Part shown: piece after piece, positions 5,601 to 6,206 of the stretch
Position numbering within the stretch: the first letter of the stretch is position 1
Layout of the letters: each line of letters starts with the position of its first letter
DNA from: an uncultured Bacteroidales bacterium
Lineage (GTDB): Bacteria > Bacteroidota > Bacteroidia > Bacteroidales > UBA932
Direction of reading: 5' to 3'
Assembly: GCA_905234775.1 (NCBI GenBank)
Contig: CAJOJC010000075.1
Coordinates: forward strand, 3,203-9,408
Length of the DNA stretch: 6,206 bases
Notes under the pieces: generated by a model
Seen by the model: only the letters and a program-made list of their open reading frames with translations
Told to the model about the DNA's origin: nothing
Database searches by the model: none
Position numbers and translations under genes: made by a program

Positions 5601-6206
5601 CTAGTATATGAAGGGTATTATGCGTTTAGTCTTAGGAGATATCTGGCCGGGGAATTCCTGCTGATAGAGGTCGTAGATTCTGGCCGCGCGCGGGGCGAGA
5701 TTGGCGAAGGTCCACAGCGCGAAGACGGCTCCCGCCCATGACCACGTAAGGATCGCGAATCCCACCCACTCCACGAATTCGCCGAAGTAGTTGGCGCTCG
5801 TGACATAGCGGAACAGGCCCGCCGTAGGCAGGTAGTGCTTAGTGTCGCCCGGCTTCCGCAGGCCGCGGATGATGGAGTCGGAGCTGATGTTGATGTACAT
5901 GCCCACTATGAAAATGCAGGTTCCCGCGACGAACGGCAGGCCGGTCAGCCAACTCTCCGAATAATAAGATGCCGGCGAAACGAAGAAAATCCACCCGCCC
6001 TGCATCAGCGCGTTTAGCGTGTTGAAAACGGCGCCCATGAGGATGATCGCGAGCGGCATACGGCTATGGCCGCGCAACTGATTCGGGAAAATGAACGAAC
6101 GGTGGAAGTAGTGCAGCTCGAACAGCAGCAGGAACGCCAGCCTGACATAGTCGTCCCGCCGTACGGAAAACCACCACAGCACGAGCATGGCGATGAAAAC
6201 CGGCAC
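5601..6206 (-). CDS. Steroid 5-alpha-reductase (SRD5A) family membrane protein, N-terminus beyond the window
   Basis: 201 C-terminal residues are visible (numbered from the edge); the frame is open to base 6206. By alignment from memory with human SRD5A2 (254 residues), about 55-60 residues are missing. Matches run through the whole segment: LHYFHRSF (31-38; human VHYFHRTF with Tyr91 and Arg94), MYINISSDSIIRGLRKPGD (103-121; human Asp164 and Arg171), SANYFGEFVEW (137-147; human Asn193 and Glu197), and a C-terminal KRIIPFIY like KALIPFIF. These residues bind NADPH or the steroid in the human enzyme. Several membrane helices are evident. The family reduces the C4-C5 double bond of 3-oxo-delta4 steroids, though bacterial relatives may act on bile acids or other enones. 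Human His231, in the HHHRFY motif, aligns with Ile in RIYDLY (176-181), while the following Tyr is kept. It is the upstream member of a tight pair with the flavin oxidoreductase; promoter and start lie outside. Confidence 0.9.
   Translation of the reverse strand: MPVFIAMLVLWWFSVRRDDYVRLAFLLLFELHYFHRSFIFPNQLRGHSRMPLAIILMGAVFNTLNALMQGGWIFFVSPASYYSESWLTGLPFVAGTCIFIVGMYINISSDSIIRGLRKPGDTKHYLPTAGLFRYVTSANYFGEFVEWVGFAILTWSWAGAVFALWTFANLAPRAARIYDLYQQEFPGQISPKTKRIIPFIY

Overview
The window looks like a chromosomal piece from a Bacteroidetes bacterium, most likely Bacteroidales. Support comes from a SusC/TonB-receptor-like outer membrane barrel with the C-terminal tail typical of that phylum, from promoter boxes of the phylum type (TAnnTTTG), and from starts without Shine-Dalgarno sequences. 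The DNA is GC-rich for the order, as in Alistipes-like or related lineages, but the genus cannot be fixed from the sequence. No RNA gene, insertion sequence, CRISPR array or long repeat was seen, and no gene-free stretch exceeds 100 bases.

Layout. Bases 1-1683 (+) are the 3' part of an outer membrane beta-barrel gene, closed by a strong intrinsic terminator (about 1704-1749). Bases 1768-2337 (+) encode a compact formate/nitrite-type (FNT) channel. It converges, with only 17 bases between, on a zinc-type cation diffusion facilitator (CDF) at 2355-3239 (-). The CDF shares a very short divergent promoter region with an exported alpha/beta hydrolase at 3307-4302 (+). A likely bidirectional terminator (4320-4352) separates that hydrolase from a convergent two-gene unit on the minus strand. 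That unit is a steroid 5-alpha-reductase homologue (5601 to beyond the right edge), followed after 3 bases by an Old Yellow Enzyme-type flavin oxidoreductase (4362-5597).

The most interesting part is this last pair. A membrane reductase strikingly like the animal steroid 5-alpha-reductases (SRD5A) is almost certainly co-transcribed with a flavoenzyme of the superfamily that contains BaiCD-type 3-oxo-delta4 bile acid/steroid reductases. Gut Bacteroidetes are known to carry 5-alpha-reductase, 5-beta-reductase and hydroxysteroid dehydrogenase genes acting on bile acids, so a steroid or bile acid double-bond-reducing operon is a reasonable hypothesis. Its substrate and stereochemistry cannot be read from sequence. 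The operon continues past the right edge, where the N-terminus of the SRD5A-like protein and any upstream partner genes lie. The other genes are separate transcription units with transport, envelope or hydrolase roles and show no clear link to the pair.
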